Shown: positions 49,368-59,911, numbered from the stretch's first letter. The stretch: DNA of 64,000 nucleotides from Alphaproteobacteria bacterium (GCA_016869215.1 VGEP01000023.1:1-64000), one strand, 5' to 3'. Notes: generated by a model not told the origin, from the sequence alone. Program-made: numbers and translations.

Positions 49368-49847
49368 ATGGCGGGTTCGGTGAACAAGGTGATCCTGATC
49401 GGCAATCTCGGCAAGGATCCGGAGATCCGCCGCACCCAGGACGGGCGGCCGATCGCCAATCTGTCCGTCGCAACATCCGAGTCCTGGCGCGACAAGAACA
49501 CCGGCGAGCGCAAGGAAAAGACCGAGTGGCACCGCGTCGTGATCTTCAACGAAGGTCTTTGCAAGATCGCCGAGCAGTATCTGAAGAAGGGCTCGAAGGT
49601 TTACCTCGAAGGCCAATTGCAGACCCGCAAATGGCAGGACAAGGACGGCCAGGACAAGTATTCGACCGAAGTCGTGCTGCAGGGCTTCAACTCGCAGCTC
49701 ACGATGCTGGACAGCGCGCGCGGTGGCGGCGGCGGCGCCGACATGGGCGACAGCGACTTCGGCTCGCAGGCACCCGCGCCGCGCCGGCAGCCGGCGATGG
49801 CCGGCGGCGGCAAGCGCGCCGACATGGACGACGAGATTCCGTTCTGA
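49368..49847 (+). CDS. ssb: single-stranded DNA-binding protein
   Basis: 159 residues from the ATG at 49368; the upstream in-frame extension is not conserved. The OB-fold begins [40 protein letters not shown] and [20 protein letters not shown] are typical. The C-terminal acidic tip MDDEIPF recruits partner proteins. Glycine-rich linker in between. SOS-regulated by the box upstream. Confidence 0.97.
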   Translation: MAGSVNKVILIGNLGKDPEIRRTQDGRPIANLSVATSESWRDKNTGERKEKTEWHRVVIFNEGLCKIAEQYLKKGSKVYLEGQLQTRKWQDKDGQDKYSTEVVLQGFNSQLTMLDSARGGGGGADMGDSDFGSQAPAPRRQPAMAGGGKRADMDDEIPF

Positions 49848-49950
49848 GTTTTGCGCTCCCCGGCAAGGCGGCGCGTATTCTGCTGCCGCCGCGCCAGTAT
49901 CCCGCGTAATTCCAGCGTCAGCGTGTCGATCCTGAAACGGGGCCGCCGCC

Positions 49951-51249
49951 ATGCGCGTGCTCGTGACCGGAGCCTATGGGCTGATCGGCTCGGCCGTGCT
50001 CGCGCGTCTGCGCCGGGGCGGCCATGACCTGATCGCGGCCGGTCGCAGCATCGAGGCGGCGCGGCGGCGCGCACCGTTCGCGCGCTGGGTCGAGGCCGAC
50101 TTCAACCGCCTGACGCGCCCCGAGGACTGGCTCCCGCTGCTCGACGGCGTCGACGCCGTGGTCAATTGCGTCGGCGTCCTGCAGGACGGCGCGGGCGACC
50201 GGGTGCGGCGGGTGCAGGTGACTGCGACCAACGCGCTGTTCACCGCCTGCGAGCGGCGCGGCGTCAAACGTGCGATCCACATCTCCGCGGTGGGCGCCGA
50301 GCGCGGCGCGCCGACAAAGTTCGCGCGCAGCAAGGCCATCGCCGAAGAGCACCTGCAATCGCTCGATCTCGACTGGGCGATCCTGCGTCCCGGCCTCGTG
50401 ATCGCGCCAGCCGCCTACGGCGGCACCGCGATGCTGCGCGGGCTCGCAGGATTGCCGTGGCGCATCCCGCTGGTGTCGGCCGATGCCCGCATTCAGATCG
50501 TCGGCGTCGACGATCTCGCCGAGACCGTCTCGCGCTGTCTTGCGCCCGACGCGCCGGTGCGCGTGCGATGGGACATCGCCTGTCCGCAGGAGTTCACGCT
50601 CGCCAGGATCGTCGTGGCGTTCCGCGAATGGCTCGGGCTGCCGCCCCGGCCGTTTGTTACGGTGCCGCGCGGGATCGCCACACTGGTGTCGCGGATCGCC
50701 GACGCGCTCGGTTATCTCGGCTGGCGCAGCCCCGCGCGCACCACGGCGCTGAAGCAGCTTTCGGCTGGTGTGCTCGGCGATCCGCTGCCCTGGATGGCGG
50801 CGACCGGCATTCGCCCGAAAAGCCTGGACGACGTGCTGGCGCAGATGCCCGCGAGCGTCGCAGACCGCTGGTTCGCGCGGCTTTATCTTCTGAAGCCGGT
50901 CGCGATCGCGGGGCTTGCGCTGTTCTGGCTGCTGACCGGCCTGATCGCGCTTGGGCCGGGGCGCGACGCCGCGCTGGGCCATCTGCTGGCGGCGGGATTT
51001 CCGGCCTGGTTTGCGGAGCCGTTCCTGATCGCGGGCGCGCTGCTCGACGTCGTGCTCGGCCTCATGCTGCTGGTGCGGCGGACCGCCAGGCTGGCGCTGC
51101 TGACGATGCTCGCTGCGACGCCGTTCTATCTGCTGGCGGGCACGCTGTTCGCGCCGCAGCTTTGGCTCGATCCGCTCGGGCCGCTGTTGAAGGTCGTGCC
51201 GATGCTGGTCGCGACCGCCTTGACGCTCGCAATCATGGACGACCGATGA
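49951..51249 (+). CDS. NAD(P)-binding SDR/epimerase-like protein fused to a DoxX-like domain
   Basis: 432 residues. The N-terminal half is an extended short-chain dehydrogenase-like (NAD-dependent epimerase/NmrA type) domain: VLVTGAYGLIGSAVL, VDAVVNCVGVLQDG and KFARSKAIAEEHLQSL. The C-terminal about 120 residues form four hydrophobic segments of the DoxX-like type. Such fusions occur in Rhizobiales; the function is not established. The stop overlaps the next start (ATGA). Confidence 0.85.
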   Translation: MRVLVTGAYGLIGSAVLARLRRGGHDLIAAGRSIEAARRRAPFARWVEADFNRLTRPEDWLPLLDGVDAVVNCVGVLQDGAGDRVRRVQVTATNALFTACERRGVKRAIHISAVGAERGAPTKFARSKAIAEEHLQSLDLDWAILRPGLVIAPAAYGGTAMLRGLAGLPWRIPLVSADARIQIVGVDDLAETVSRCLAPDAPVRVRWDIACPQEFTLARIVVAFREWLGLPPRPFVTVPRGIATLVSRIADALGYLGWRSPARTTALKQLSAGVLGDPLPWMAATGIRPKSLDDVLAQMPASVADRWFARLYLLKPVAIAGLALFWLLTGLIALGPGRDAALGHLLAAGFPAWFAEPFLIAGALLDVVLGLMLLVRRTARLALLTMLAATPFYLLAGTLFAPQLWLDPLGPLLKVVPMLVATALTLAIMDDR

Positions 51250-51719
51250 GCCTGCATCTCTATCTGGCGCTTAAGCTCGTACACATCCTCGGTGCAACCG
51301 TGCTGTTCGGCACCGGGCTCGGCATCGCCTTCTTCATGTGGCAGGCGCACCGCTCCGGCGACCCGGCGGCGATCGCACACACCGCGCGAACGGTCGTGAT
51401 CGCGGATGCGCTGTTCACCGCCACCGCCGTATTGGTGCAGCCGCTGTCGGGCTGGGCGCTGATGACGGTGACAGGCATCGCGCTGGACCAGTTTTGGATA
51501 AAGGCCGCACTCGCGCTCTACGTTTTCGTCGGCCTTTGCTGGCTGCCGGTGGTGTGGATCCAGCTCAAGCTGCGCGATCTCGCGGACGCGGCGTCGCGCG
51601 GCGGGACGCCGCTGCCGGAGCGTTACCACTTCCTGATCCGCGTCTGGTTCTGGCTCGGCTGGCCGGCGTTCGCCGGCGTGCTCGCGATCCTCGTGCTGAT
51701 GCTGTGGAAGCCGCAGTGA
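51246..51719 (+). CDS. DUF2269 membrane protein
   Basis: 157 residues from the ATG at 51246, which overlaps the preceding stop by 4 bases, so the two are translationally coupled. Four hydrophobic segments with the DUF2269 pattern: LALKLVHILGATVLFGTGLG near the N terminus and YHFLIRVWFWLGWPAFAGVL near the C terminus. The function is unknown. Convergent to marC with a 7-bp gap. Confidence 0.85.
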   Translation: MSLHLYLALKLVHILGATVLFGTGLGIAFFMWQAHRSGDPAAIAHTARTVVIADALFTATAVLVQPLSGWALMTVTGIALDQFWIKAALALYVFVGLCWLPVVWIQLKLRDLADAASRGGTPLPERYHFLIRVWFWLGWPAFAGVLAILVLMLWKPQ

Positions 51720-51726
51720 CGACGGC

Positions 51727-52353
51727 TCACCAGCCGAAGGCCTGGCGCGCGCCGTCGACCACGAACTGAACCGCGAGCGCCGCGAGGATCACGCCCAGCA
51801 GCCGCGACAATACGATGTTGCCGGTGATGCCGAGAAGCTTGCCGATCTTTTCGGCGGCGATGAAGCAGAGCACGCAAGCCGCCGCGACCGCGACGATCGC
51901 GCCGATCAGGATTCCGATCCACAGCGGGCGGCCGCCGGCCTGGCCCGCGAGCAGGATGGTCGCGGTGATGGCGCCGGGCCCGGCCATCAGCGGGATCGCG
52001 AGCGGGAAGGCGGCCATGTGGTGGATGTGTTCCTCGACCGCCTGCTCGGCGTCCTTGCTGGTGCGCTCCTGGCGCACGCCGAACACCATCTCCGATGCGA
52101 TGGCGAACAGCAGCAAGCCCCCGGCGATGCGGAACGCCGGCAGCGAGATGCCGAGTTGCCGTAGGAGCCAGTCGCCGATCAGCGCCGAACCGATCAGGAT
52201 TGCGGTGGCGATCGCGGCCGCACGCAGCGCCACCTCGCGCCGGTAGCGCGCCGAAAGTCCGTCGGTGACCGACAGAAAGATCGGCACGAGCCCGACCGGA
52301 TCGACCACGAGCAGCAGCGTGACGAGGGCTGAGATGAGGAATTCGACCGGCAT
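51727..52353 (-). CDS. MarC-family membrane protein
   Basis: 208 residues with six hydrophobic segments. The MarC/UPF0056 pattern includes LVVDPVGLVPIFLSVTDG near residue 16 and FPLAIPLMAGPGAITATILL near residue 110. MarC proteins were once linked to multiple antibiotic resistance, but their function is not known. Divergent from gyrA, an arrangement seen in other Rhizobiales. Confidence 0.88.
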   Translation of the reverse strand: MPVEFLISALVTLLLVVDPVGLVPIFLSVTDGLSARYRREVALRAAAIATAILIGSALIGDWLLRQLGISLPAFRIAGGLLLFAIASEMVFGVRQERTSKDAEQAVEEHIHHMAAFPLAIPLMAGPGAITATILLAGQAGGRPLWIGILIGAIVAVAAACVLCFIAAEKIGKLLGITGNIVLSRLLGVILAALAVQFVVDGARQAFGW

Positions 52354-52465
52354 TGCAAAACCCTAAGCGCGCCGCCACGGCGGGTCCACAACGGCGCGAC
52401 TTGCACCTTTGCGGAGGCGGCCTTCGGGCGGCATTGGGGCAGGCCGCGGGTGCAGCCGCAAGGCA

Positions 52466-52493
52466 TTGAAATCGCGCCGGAAAATCATATGTA
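52466..52493 (+). promoter_or_regulatory. Probable sigma-70-type promoter of gyrA
   Basis: TTGAAA at 52466-52471 and TATGTA at 52488-52493, 16 bases apart, about 100 bp before the gyrA start. Best match in the marC-gyrA gap. Confidence 0.5.
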
Positions 52494-52595
52494 TCGGCGG
52501 CTGTTTCGGGTGGCCTGACCGGCTTGAATCAGCTAAGAAAAATTGCACCGGATTCGTTTCGATTTCCGGCGCCATTCCGATCGGGAATTTTTCAC

Positions 52596-55349
52596 TTGGC
52601 CGATACCGAAAATCCTCCCGGGGGGCAGCCGCCCTCCGACGTCCGCCCGGTTTCCATCGTCGAGGAGATGAGGCGCAGCTACCTCGATTACGCCATGAGC
52701 GTGATCGTGTCGCGCGCGCTGCCCGACGTGCGCGACGGGCTCAAGCCCGTGCACCGGCGCATCCTCTATTCGATGCACGAGCAGGGCCACACGCCCGACA
52801 AGAAATACGTGAAATCGGCGCGCGTGGTCGGCGACGTGATGGGCAAGTATCACCCGCACGGCGACACCGCGATCTACGACGCGCTGGTGCGCATGGCGCA
52901 GGATTTCTCCATGCGCCTGATGCTGATCGACGGCCAGGGCAACTTCGGCTCGGTCGACGGCGATGCGCCGGCGGCGATGCGCTACACCGAATGCCGGCTG
53001 GCCAAGCCCGCGATGTCGCTGCTCGCCGACATCGACCTCGATACCGTCGACTTCCAGCCGAACTACGACGGCAACGAGCATGAGCCGGTGGTGCTGCCGG
53101 CGCGGTTCCCCAATTTGCTGGTCAACGGCGCGGGCGGCATCGCCGTCGGCATGGCGACCAACATCCCGCCACACAATCTCGGCGAGGTGGTGGACGCCTG
53201 CATGGCGCTGATCGACAATCCGGCGCTCACCACCGACGACCTGATCCAGATCGTGCCGGGCCCGGATTTCCCGACCGGCGGCATCATCCTCGGCCGCTCC
53301 GGCATTCACGCCGCCTACAAGGAAGGCCGCGGCTCCATCGTCATGCGCGGCAAGGTCGAGTTCGAGACCGTCCGCAAGGAGCGCGAGGCGATCGTCGTCA
53401 GCGAGATTCCGTACCAGGTGAACAAGGCGGCGATGCTGGAGCGCATCTCCGAACTGGTGCGCGAAAAGAAAATCGAGGGCATCGCCGAAATGCGCGATGA
53501 GTCCGACCGCCACGGCTACCGCGTGGTGATCGAGCTCAAGCGCGAGGCCATGCCGGACGTGGTGCTCAACCAGCTTTACCGCTTCACGCCGCTGCAATCG
53601 ACCTTCGGCGCCAACATGGTGGCGCTCGACGGCGGCCGTCCGCTGGTGATGAAGCTGAAGGACATGCTGACCGCCTTCATCGCGTTCCGCGAGGAAGTGG
53701 TGTCGCGGCGCACCAAGCACCTGCTCGGCAAGGCGCGCGATCGCGCGCACATCCTGGTGGGCCTCGCCATCGCGGTCGCCAACATCGACGAGGTCATCAA
53801 GCTGATCCGCGGCTCCAAGGACGCCAACGAAGCCCGCGACAAGCTGATGGAGCGCGAATGGCCGGCGACCACCGCCGCCGAGCTGATCGCGCTGATCGAC
53901 GATCCACGCCATCGCGTTTCGCCGGCGGGCACCGCCAAGCTGACCGCGGAGCAGACCAAGGCGATCCTGGATCTCCGCCTGCAGCGGCTGACCGCGCTCG
54001 GCCGCGACGAGATCAAGGACGAGCTGGACAAGCTCGCCGCCGAGATCGCCGACTATCTCGACATTCTGCGCTCGCGGGCGCGCATCCAGTCGATCGTCAA
54101 GGACGAGCTGAAGGCCGCGAAGGACGAATTCGCGACGCCGCGCCGCACCGTGATCGCCGACGACGCCGGCGCGGTCGAGGACGAGGACCTGATCCACCGC
54201 GAGGACATGGTGGTGACGGTGTCGCACCTCGGCTACGTCAAGCGCGTGCCGCTGTCGACCTACCGGATGCAGCGCCGCGGCGGCAAGGGCCGTTCCGGCA
54301 TGCAGACCCGCGACGAGGATTTCGTCTCGCGGCTGTTCGTGGCCTCGACGCATGCGCCGGTGCTGTTCTTCTCGTCGCTCGGCCGCGTCTACAAGGAGAA
54401 GGTCTGGCGGCTGCCGCTCGCCGCGCCCCAGGCGCGCGGCAAGCCGATGATCAACATCCTGCCGATCCAGCAGGGCGAGCTGATGACCTCGATCCTGCCG
54501 TTGCCGGAGGACGAGAGCACCTGGGACCAGCTCGACGTGATGTTCGCCACCACCAAGGGCACGGTCCGGCGCAACAAGCTCAGCGATTTCGTCGATGTGC
54601 GGCGGTCCGGCATCATCGCCATGAAGCTGGAAGAGGGCGAGGGCATCGTCGACGTGCAGATCTGCACCGAGAGAGACGACGTGCTGCTGACCACTTCGGG
54701 CGGGCAGTGCATCCGCTTTGCGGTTCCGGACGTGCGCGTGTTCCAGGGCCGCACCTCGATGGGCGTGCGCGGCATCAATCTCGCCGCCGACGACCGGGTG
54801 ATCTCGATGTCGATCCTGCGGCATCTCGACGTCAGCGCCGAGGAACGCATGGCGTATCTGAAGCGCGCCAGCGCGGTGCGGCGCAGCCAGAACGGCGACG
54901 AACTGGAGGAGGCCGCGCCCGACGCCGAGGATGCAGCGGCCGGCGCGATCGAGCTTGGCGAGAAGCGCTACGTCGAGATGTCGGCGGCCGAGCAGTTCAT
55001 CCTGACGGTCTCCGAGCGCGGCTACGGCAAACGCTCGTCGTCCTACGAGTACCGGATCACCAACCGCGGCGGCAAAGGCATCGTCGCGATGGCGATCTGG
55101 GAGGGCAAGAAGGGCGCGGAAACTATCAAGGAGCGGATCGGGCGTCTGGTCGCCTCGTTCCCGGTGGAAGAAGCCGACCAGATCATGCTGGTGACCGACG
55201 GCGGGCAGTTGATCCGCTGCCCGGTGAACGGTATCCGGATCGCCGGACGCTCGACGCAGGGCGTGATCGTGTTCAACACCGCCGAGGACGAGAAGGTGGT
55301 GTCGGTCGAGCGGCTCAGCGAAGAGGGCGAGGACAACGGCGGGAATTGA
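52596..55349 (+). CDS. gyrA: DNA gyrase subunit A
   Basis: 917 residues from the TTG at 52596 ([10 protein letters not shown]); a TTG at 52524 is possible but adds non-conserved residues. GyrA forms the DNA-cleaving subunit of gyrase. Catalytic Tyr130 is in [11 protein letters not shown]. The quinolone region reads [17 protein letters not shown]: Thr91 replaces E. coli Ser83 and Asp95 matches Asp87, within normal variation. The C-terminal beta-pinwheel has GyrA boxes, for example [11 protein letters not shown]. An acidic insertion near residue 770 ([13 protein letters not shown]) is typical of alphaproteobacteria. Confidence 0.97.
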   Translation: MADTENPPGGQPPSDVRPVSIVEEMRRSYLDYAMSVIVSRALPDVRDGLKPVHRRILYSMHEQGHTPDKKYVKSARVVGDVMGKYHPHGDTAIYDALVRMAQDFSMRLMLIDGQGNFGSVDGDAPAAMRYTECRLAKPAMSLLADIDLDTVDFQPNYDGNEHEPVVLPARFPNLLVNGAGGIAVGMATNIPPHNLGEVVDACMALIDNPALTTDDLIQIVPGPDFPTGGIILGRSGIHAAYKEGRGSIVMRGKVEFETVRKEREAIVVSEIPYQVNKAAMLERISELVREKKIEGIAEMRDESDRHGYRVVIELKREAMPDVVLNQLYRFTPLQSTFGANMVALDGGRPLVMKLKDMLTAFIAFREEVVSRRTKHLLGKARDRAHILVGLAIAVANIDEVIKLIRGSKDANEARDKLMEREWPATTAAELIALIDDPRHRVSPAGTAKLTAEQTKAILDLRLQRLTALGRDEIKDELDKLAAEIADYLDILRSRARIQSIVKDELKAAKDEFATPRRTVIADDAGAVEDEDLIHREDMVVTVSHLGYVKRVPLSTYRMQRRGGKGRSGMQTRDEDFVSRLFVASTHAPVLFFSSLGRVYKEKVWRLPLAAPQARGKPMINILPIQQGELMTSILPLPEDESTWDQLDVMFATTKGTVRRNKLSDFVDVRRSGIIAMKLEEGEGIVDVQICTERDDVLLTTSGGQCIRFAVPDVRVFQGRTSMGVRGINLAADDRVISMSILRHLDVSAEERMAYLKRASAVRRSQNGDELEEAAPDAEDAAAGAIELGEKRYVEMSAAEQFILTVSERGYGKRSSSYEYRITNRGGKGIVAMAIWEGKKGAETIKERIGRLVASFPVEEADQIMLVTDGGQLIRCPVNGIRIAGRSTQGVIVFNTAEDEKVVSVERLSEEGEDNGGN

Positions 55350-55379
55350 GGCAGGGCGGCAGTCTCGCCGCAACGGCCA

Positions 55380-55410
55380 GGGCGGCGCCGGATCGGGCGC
55401 CGCCCTTTTG
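55380..55410 (+). terminator. Terminator of gyrA
   Basis: GGGCGGCGCC pairs with GGCGCCGCCC around a short loop and is followed by TTTT. A textbook intrinsic terminator 30 bases after the stop. Confidence 0.85.
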
Positions 55411-55426
55411 CATCGGCGATCAGGCG

Positions 55427-56425
55427 CTACTGCCGTTCGATCCCGGCGCCCTCGATGGTCTTCTTCCGCTGCGGGATTTGCGAGCGGATCACGGCGGCGA
55501 ATTCGGCCGGTGAATTGCCGATCACCTCCATGCCGAGCTTGTTGAACCTGTCGCGCACGTCGGCCGCGGCGAGCGCGCGGGCGGTCTCGCCGTGCAGCTT
55601 GGCGACGATCGGGGCGGGCGTGCCGGCCGGCGCGAGCAACCCGAACCAGGCGTTGACGTCGAAGCCGGGGAAGCCGGATTCCGCCATGGTCGGCAGATCG
55701 GGCGCGAACGGCGAACGCTTGAGCGAGGTCACGGCGAGCCCCTTGAGCTTGCCGTCGCGCATCAACGGCAGGACGGTCGAAATGTTGCAGAAGCACATGC
55801 TCACGCGTCCTGCGATCAGGTCCGGCATCACCGCCGTCACGCCGCCGCGATAGGCCACCACGTCCAGCTTGAAATGACCCATCGATTTGAACACCTCGGC
55901 GGCAAGGTGCTGGGAAAAGCCGGTGCCGCCGTGAGCGATGTTGAGCTTGTGGGAGCCCGATTTCAGAAGCCTCACCAGGTCCTGGATCGACTTGACCGGG
56001 ACATCGTTGGCCACTGCGAGGATGTTGGGCGTGAACGCCACCTGTGAAATCGGCGCCAAATCCTTCTGGGGATCGTAGGTCAGGGATTTGTACAGATGGA
56101 GGTTCGTCACCATGGCGGCGTCGCCCGACAGCAATAGCGTGTAGCCGTCCGGCGCGGCCTTGGCGACGAACCCGGCTGCCAGGCTGCCGCCGGCGCCGAC
56201 CTTGCTCTCGGTCACCACCGGCTGCCCCCAAGCCGCCGTCAACCTCTCTCCGATCAGGCGCGCGACGATATCCGGCGGCGAGCCCGCCGGATTGACGGTC
56301 ACAATTCGGATGACCCGGTTCGGATAGTCGGCCTGCGCGGCGGCTTCGCCGGCGCCGAGCGCCGCGCCGGCCGCCAGGGCGGCCAAAGCGACTGAGGCGT
56401 ACGCGCATTTGAGGTTGGCGTGCAT
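55427..56425 (-). CDS. Bug-type (TctC) tripartite tricarboxylate receptor
   Basis: 332 residues from the ATG at 56425 with GGGGAGAACG upstream. The signal peptide ends AAAQ. Signatures: YPNRVIRIVTVNPAGSPPDI, GQPVVTESKVGAGGSLAAGF, VAYRGGVTAVMPDLIAGRV and LPTMAESGFPGFDVN. Divergent from the SARP-type regulator (197-bp gap), which may control it. No TctAB genes nearby. Confidence 0.9.
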   Translation of the reverse strand: MHANLKCAYASVALAALAAGAALGAGEAAAQADYPNRVIRIVTVNPAGSPPDIVARLIGERLTAAWGQPVVTESKVGAGGSLAAGFVAKAAPDGYTLLLSGDAAMVTNLHLYKSLTYDPQKDLAPISQVAFTPNILAVANDVPVKSIQDLVRLLKSGSHKLNIAHGGTGFSQHLAAEVFKSMGHFKLDVVAYRGGVTAVMPDLIAGRVSMCFCNISTVLPLMRDGKLKGLAVTSLKRSPFAPDLPTMAESGFPGFDVNAWFGLLAPAGTPAPIVAKLHGETARALAAADVRDRFNKLGMEVIGNSPAEFAAVIRSQIPQRKKTIEGAGIERQ

Positions 56426-56622
56426 GATTTCGTTCTCCCCGGTTGGGACCCATCTTAGGTCGTCGCCTGTGGCGAGGGCGATCCCCGCCAGGCCCGGGAA
56501 GGCTCGCCTGCAGGCGTCAAACGGACGTCCGGCACGGCGTCGAAACAGCGTCAAAAAAGCGACTTGTCCGGCCAAAAATGCGCTAGCGTCCGCACAAAGG
56601 TACGCGCGGGAAGGTCGCTTGG

Positions 56623-58749
56623 ATGGTCCGCGAGGTGAGCCGTCGCCGGGTTGCCGGGCCGCAGCGGTCGGTTCGCCGTCAGCCCTTGCAGGTGCGCCGT
56701 TTTCCCAGTGCGGCCCCGGAAAGCGCGGCGCCGGCGGGTCGAACCGTCGAACTCAACGTGCTCGGACCGTTCGCGCTGCGTGTCGGCGGACGTGCGGTCC
56801 GCGCACTGCCCAAGAAGGCGCAGGCGCTGTTCGCCTATCTCGCGATGCAGTGCGGCCGCGCGGTGCCGCGCGAACAACTCGCCGATTTGCTTTGGGGCCG
56901 CAGCGGCGGCGAGCAGGCGCGGCGGAGTCTCAGGCAATGCCTGATGACGGTTCGGGCATCGCTCAGGACCGCGGGCATGGAAACGCTGCTTGCCGACGCG
57001 GACGGTGTGTCGTTTGGCGCAGACAAGATCGACATCGATGCGGCCGCGTTCGAGACGCTTGCCAAATCCAACGATCTGCGCGACCTGGAGCGCGCCGCCG
57101 CGCTATGCCGGGGTGAGTTTCTGGCGGGTCTCAGCATTGCCGCCGAGCCGTTCGCGGATTGGCTTGCGATGGAGCGGCGCCAGCTCGCGGCAGCGGTGTC
57201 CGAGGTCCTGTATCGCCTCGGCGCGGGCCATATGAGGGCCGGGGACCATGACAAGGCCGTCGAGGTAGCCGGACGGCTCGCGAACCTCGATCCGCTCCGC
57301 GAGGACGCACATCGGCTGCTGATGGAGGCGCTGGCGGCCGGGGGCCGCAGGGGCGATGCGCTGAAGCAGCATGCGCTTTGCGTCGATATCCTGCGGCGCG
57401 ATCTCGGTGTTGCGCCGGAGCCGGAAACCGCGCGGCTTGCCGAGCAGATCAGGAGTGGGAAGGTTTCCGCAGCGGTGCGCGCAGTCAGCACCGAAGCCTC
57501 CGACACTGCCGCCGCACACGCCATCGCGCCGGCGCTGCCGCTTCCGGACAAACCGTCCATCGCAGTGCTTGCGTTCAGCGATCTGGACGCCGGCGCCGGC
57601 AGCGACTACTTCATCGACGGAGTGGTGGAGGACATCACAATTGCGCTCGGGCGGGTGCCGTGGCTTTTCGTGATCGCCAGCAGTTCCTCGTTCAGTTACC
57701 GCAAGACCGACGTCGACCTGCGTCGGATCGGCGCCGAACTCGGCGTACGCTACATATTGCGCGGCAGCGTGCGCCGCAGCGGTGAGCGCATTCGGATTGT
57801 CGTGCAGTTGACCGACGCCACGCGCGGGGCGCACATCTGGGCCGATCGTTTCGACGGCCGACTCGACGACGTGTTCGAATTGCAGGACCGTGTCGCGATG
57901 CAAGTGGCGGCGACGATTGCGCCGACGTTGCACGCCGTGGAAATCGACCGCGCGCAGCGCAAGCCACCGGAAAGCCTGACCGCCTATGACTTGTATCTAC
58001 AGGCGGTGCCGCGCTTCCGGACCAGTCTGGCAGAAAATCGCAAAGCCATTCGATTGCTGCGAAAGGCCATCGAGATCGATCCCGGTTATGGCGCCGCCTA
58101 CGGCTTCGCGTCGCGCTGCTACCAGTTTCAGAAGTTGTTGGGCTGGGTATCGTTATCGGAGCCGGAGCTTGAGGAAGGGGTGCGCCTCGCGCACCTCGCC
58201 GGGGACATCGGGCATAACGATTCCGAGGCGCTGTGGATGGCAGGGCTCGCGCTGTCGCAAATGGCCGGTGAGGTCGAACGGGGTCTTGCCCTTCTTGCTC
58301 GCTCGCTCGCGCTCAATCCAAACTCCGCCAACGCATGGCTTTCCAGCTGCAACGTGCACACCTGGGCCGGCGAATCTGAAGTCGCTATCGATCATTTCTA
58401 CCGGGCTCGGCGGCTCAATCCGCTCGACTCCACGCATCACTTTGGTTGGAACATGCTGGCCATGGCGCTTCTCAGCGCGGGCCGTCTCGACGATGCCGAA
58501 GACGCCGCCAACAAGTCCCTGAACGCCGCACCGAACTATATTCCGGGTCTGAGGATCAAGATCGTGCTTTGCGGCTTGCGCGGACGGACCGAGGAGGGGC
58601 GGCAACACGTGAGACGGATGCTGGCGCTCCATCCGTCCGAGAGCGTGGCTTGGCTCGCAGCGTTTTGGGGGGTGCCGATGCGGCGCACGCAGCAGACGCT
58701 CGCTCAGATTATCGAAGGCGCCCGCCGAGCCGGGTTGCCCGAAGGATGA
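56623..58749 (+). CDS. SARP/BTAD transcriptional regulator with TolB-like and TPR domains
   Basis: 708 residues. Residues about 40-140 form a winged helix (VELNVLGPFALRVGGRAVRA, EQLADLLWGRSGGEQARRSL). A bacterial transcriptional activation domain follows up to about residue 270 (LRRDLGVAPEPETARL). A TolB-like N-terminal domain (about 300-440) begins KPSIAVLAFSDLDAGAGSDY. TPR repeats fill the C terminus (AIRLLRKAIEIDPGYGAAYG, GLALLARSLALNPNSANAW). No cyclase or kinase domain is present. It probably senses a signal and activates nearby genes; the target is unknown. Confidence 0.87.
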   Translation: MVREVSRRRVAGPQRSVRRQPLQVRRFPSAAPESAAPAGRTVELNVLGPFALRVGGRAVRALPKKAQALFAYLAMQCGRAVPREQLADLLWGRSGGEQARRSLRQCLMTVRASLRTAGMETLLADADGVSFGADKIDIDAAAFETLAKSNDLRDLERAAALCRGEFLAGLSIAAEPFADWLAMERRQLAAAVSEVLYRLGAGHMRAGDHDKAVEVAGRLANLDPLREDAHRLLMEALAAGGRRGDALKQHALCVDILRRDLGVAPEPETARLAEQIRSGKVSAAVRAVSTEASDTAAAHAIAPALPLPDKPSIAVLAFSDLDAGAGSDYFIDGVVEDITIALGRVPWLFVIASSSSFSYRKTDVDLRRIGAELGVRYILRGSVRRSGERIRIVVQLTDATRGAHIWADRFDGRLDDVFELQDRVAMQVAATIAPTLHAVEIDRAQRKPPESLTAYDLYLQAVPRFRTSLAENRKAIRLLRKAIEIDPGYGAAYGFASRCYQFQKLLGWVSLSEPELEEGVRLAHLAGDIGHNDSEALWMAGLALSQMAGEVERGLALLARSLALNPNSANAWLSSCNVHTWAGESEVAIDHFYRARRLNPLDSTHHFGWNMLAMALLSAGRLDDAEDAANKSLNAAPNYIPGLRIKIVLCGLRGRTEEGRQHVRRMLALHPSESVAWLAAFWGVPMRRTQQTLAQIIEGARRAGLPEG

Positions 58750-58819
58750 GGCCGTAGTGCAACTGCTCCGTCTTCGCGCATTGTGTTGACGGCCCGGCGC
58801 AGATATTTGTTTTTTCGCC

Positions 58820-59896
58820 ATGGATCGCTTCACCCGCATCGTCCTGTCGCTGTTCGCGCTGGCGGCGGTGGCCTATCTCGCGCAGCCGAGCATCGAGCGT
58901 CTCCTATTCGCCAGCACCACGCCGCGCGCGGTGACGCCGCGCGGGGATCTCTCGCAGCTTGAGAAGTCGACCATCGAACTGTTCGAGCGCGTCGCGCCGT
59001 CGGTGGTGCAGGTGGTGGCGCTCGCGGGCGGGGCCGGCGAGGGGCAGGGCGCCGGCAGCGGCACGGGCTTCGTGTGGGACGCGGCCGGTCACGTCGTCAC
59101 CAACAACCACGTGATCGAAAACGCGGGCCGGGTCGCGGTGCGGCTCGCCACCGGCACGGTGTCGGAGGCCGCAATCGCCGGCCGCGCGCCGAACTACGAC
59201 CTTGCGGTGCTGCGGCTCGTGCGGCCCGCGAGCGTGCCGCCGCCCGTCGCGATCGGCACCTCGCGCGATCTCAGGGTCGGGCAGTCGGCGTTCGCCATCG
59301 GCAATCCGTTCGGCCTCGACCAGTCGCTGACCACAGGCGTTATCAGCGCGCTCAAGCGGCGGCTGCCGACCAGCGGCGGGCGCGAAATTGCCGACGTGAT
59401 CCAGACCGACGCCGCAATCAATCCCGGCAATTCCGGCGGGCCGCTGCTGGATTCCGCAGGACGGCTGATCGGCGTCAACACCGCGATCTTCTCGCCGTCG
59501 GGCGCCTACGCGGGCATCGGCTTCGCGATTCCCGTGGACGTGGTCAACCGTGTGGTGCCGGAACTGATCCGCAGCGGCCGGGTGCCGGTTCCGGGCATCG
59601 GCATCGTCGCGGCCGGCGAGGAGGACGCGGCGCGGTTGGGCGTCGCGGGCTTGATCGTGGCACAGGTGGTACCCGGACTGCCGGCGCAGCGCGCGGGCGT
59701 GCAGGGCGTCGACCGCGCGAGCGGGACGCTCGGCGACATCGTCGAAGCGGCAAACGGCGAGCCGGTGCGGCGGCTCGCCGACCTCACCGATGTGCTGGAG
59801 CGCATCGGCGTCGGCAATAGCGTGACGCTCACGCTGCGCCGCGGCGGCCGCAGCACGAGCGTGAGCGTTCAGGTGGTCGACATCGGGCAGCGCTGA
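58820..59896 (+). CDS. HtrA/DegP-like serine protease with PDZ domain
   Basis: 358 residues. An N-terminal hydrophobic helix (about residues 7-22) anchors or exports it. The S1C protease domain has the triad His97 (TNNHVIE), Asp127 (YDLAVLRL) and Ser205 (GNSGGPLLDS). A single PDZ domain follows (about residues 255-345, LGDIVEAANGEPVRRLADLT). One PDZ domain and a membrane anchor make it DegS-like. It acts in the periplasm on damaged or signalling proteins. Confidence 0.92.
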   Translation: MDRFTRIVLSLFALAAVAYLAQPSIERLLFASTTPRAVTPRGDLSQLEKSTIELFERVAPSVVQVVALAGGAGEGQGAGSGTGFVWDAAGHVVTNNHVIENAGRVAVRLATGTVSEAAIAGRAPNYDLAVLRLVRPASVPPPVAIGTSRDLRVGQSAFAIGNPFGLDQSLTTGVISALKRRLPTSGGREIADVIQTDAAINPGNSGGPLLDSAGRLIGVNTAIFSPSGAYAGIGFAIPVDVVNRVVPELIRSGRVPVPGIGIVAAGEEDAARLGVAGLIVAQVVPGLPAQRAGVQGVDRASGTLGDIVEAANGEPVRRLADLTDVLERIGVGNSVTLTLRRGGRSTSVSVQVVDIGQR

Positions 59897-59911
59897 GCGC
59901 CGGACGCTGCG

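Noticed and set aside
52866-52920. Thr at the GyrA position equivalent to E. coli Ser83 as a sign of quinolone resistance
   Set aside because: Thr at this position is a normal variant in many bacteria; nothing here shows acquired resistance.
52533-56453. Minus-strand open frame of 1306 codons across gyrA and a Bug gene
   Set aside because: It lies antisense to a clear gyrA; long antisense frames are common in high-G+C codon-biased DNA, and its translation is Arg/His/Asp-rich with no known family.
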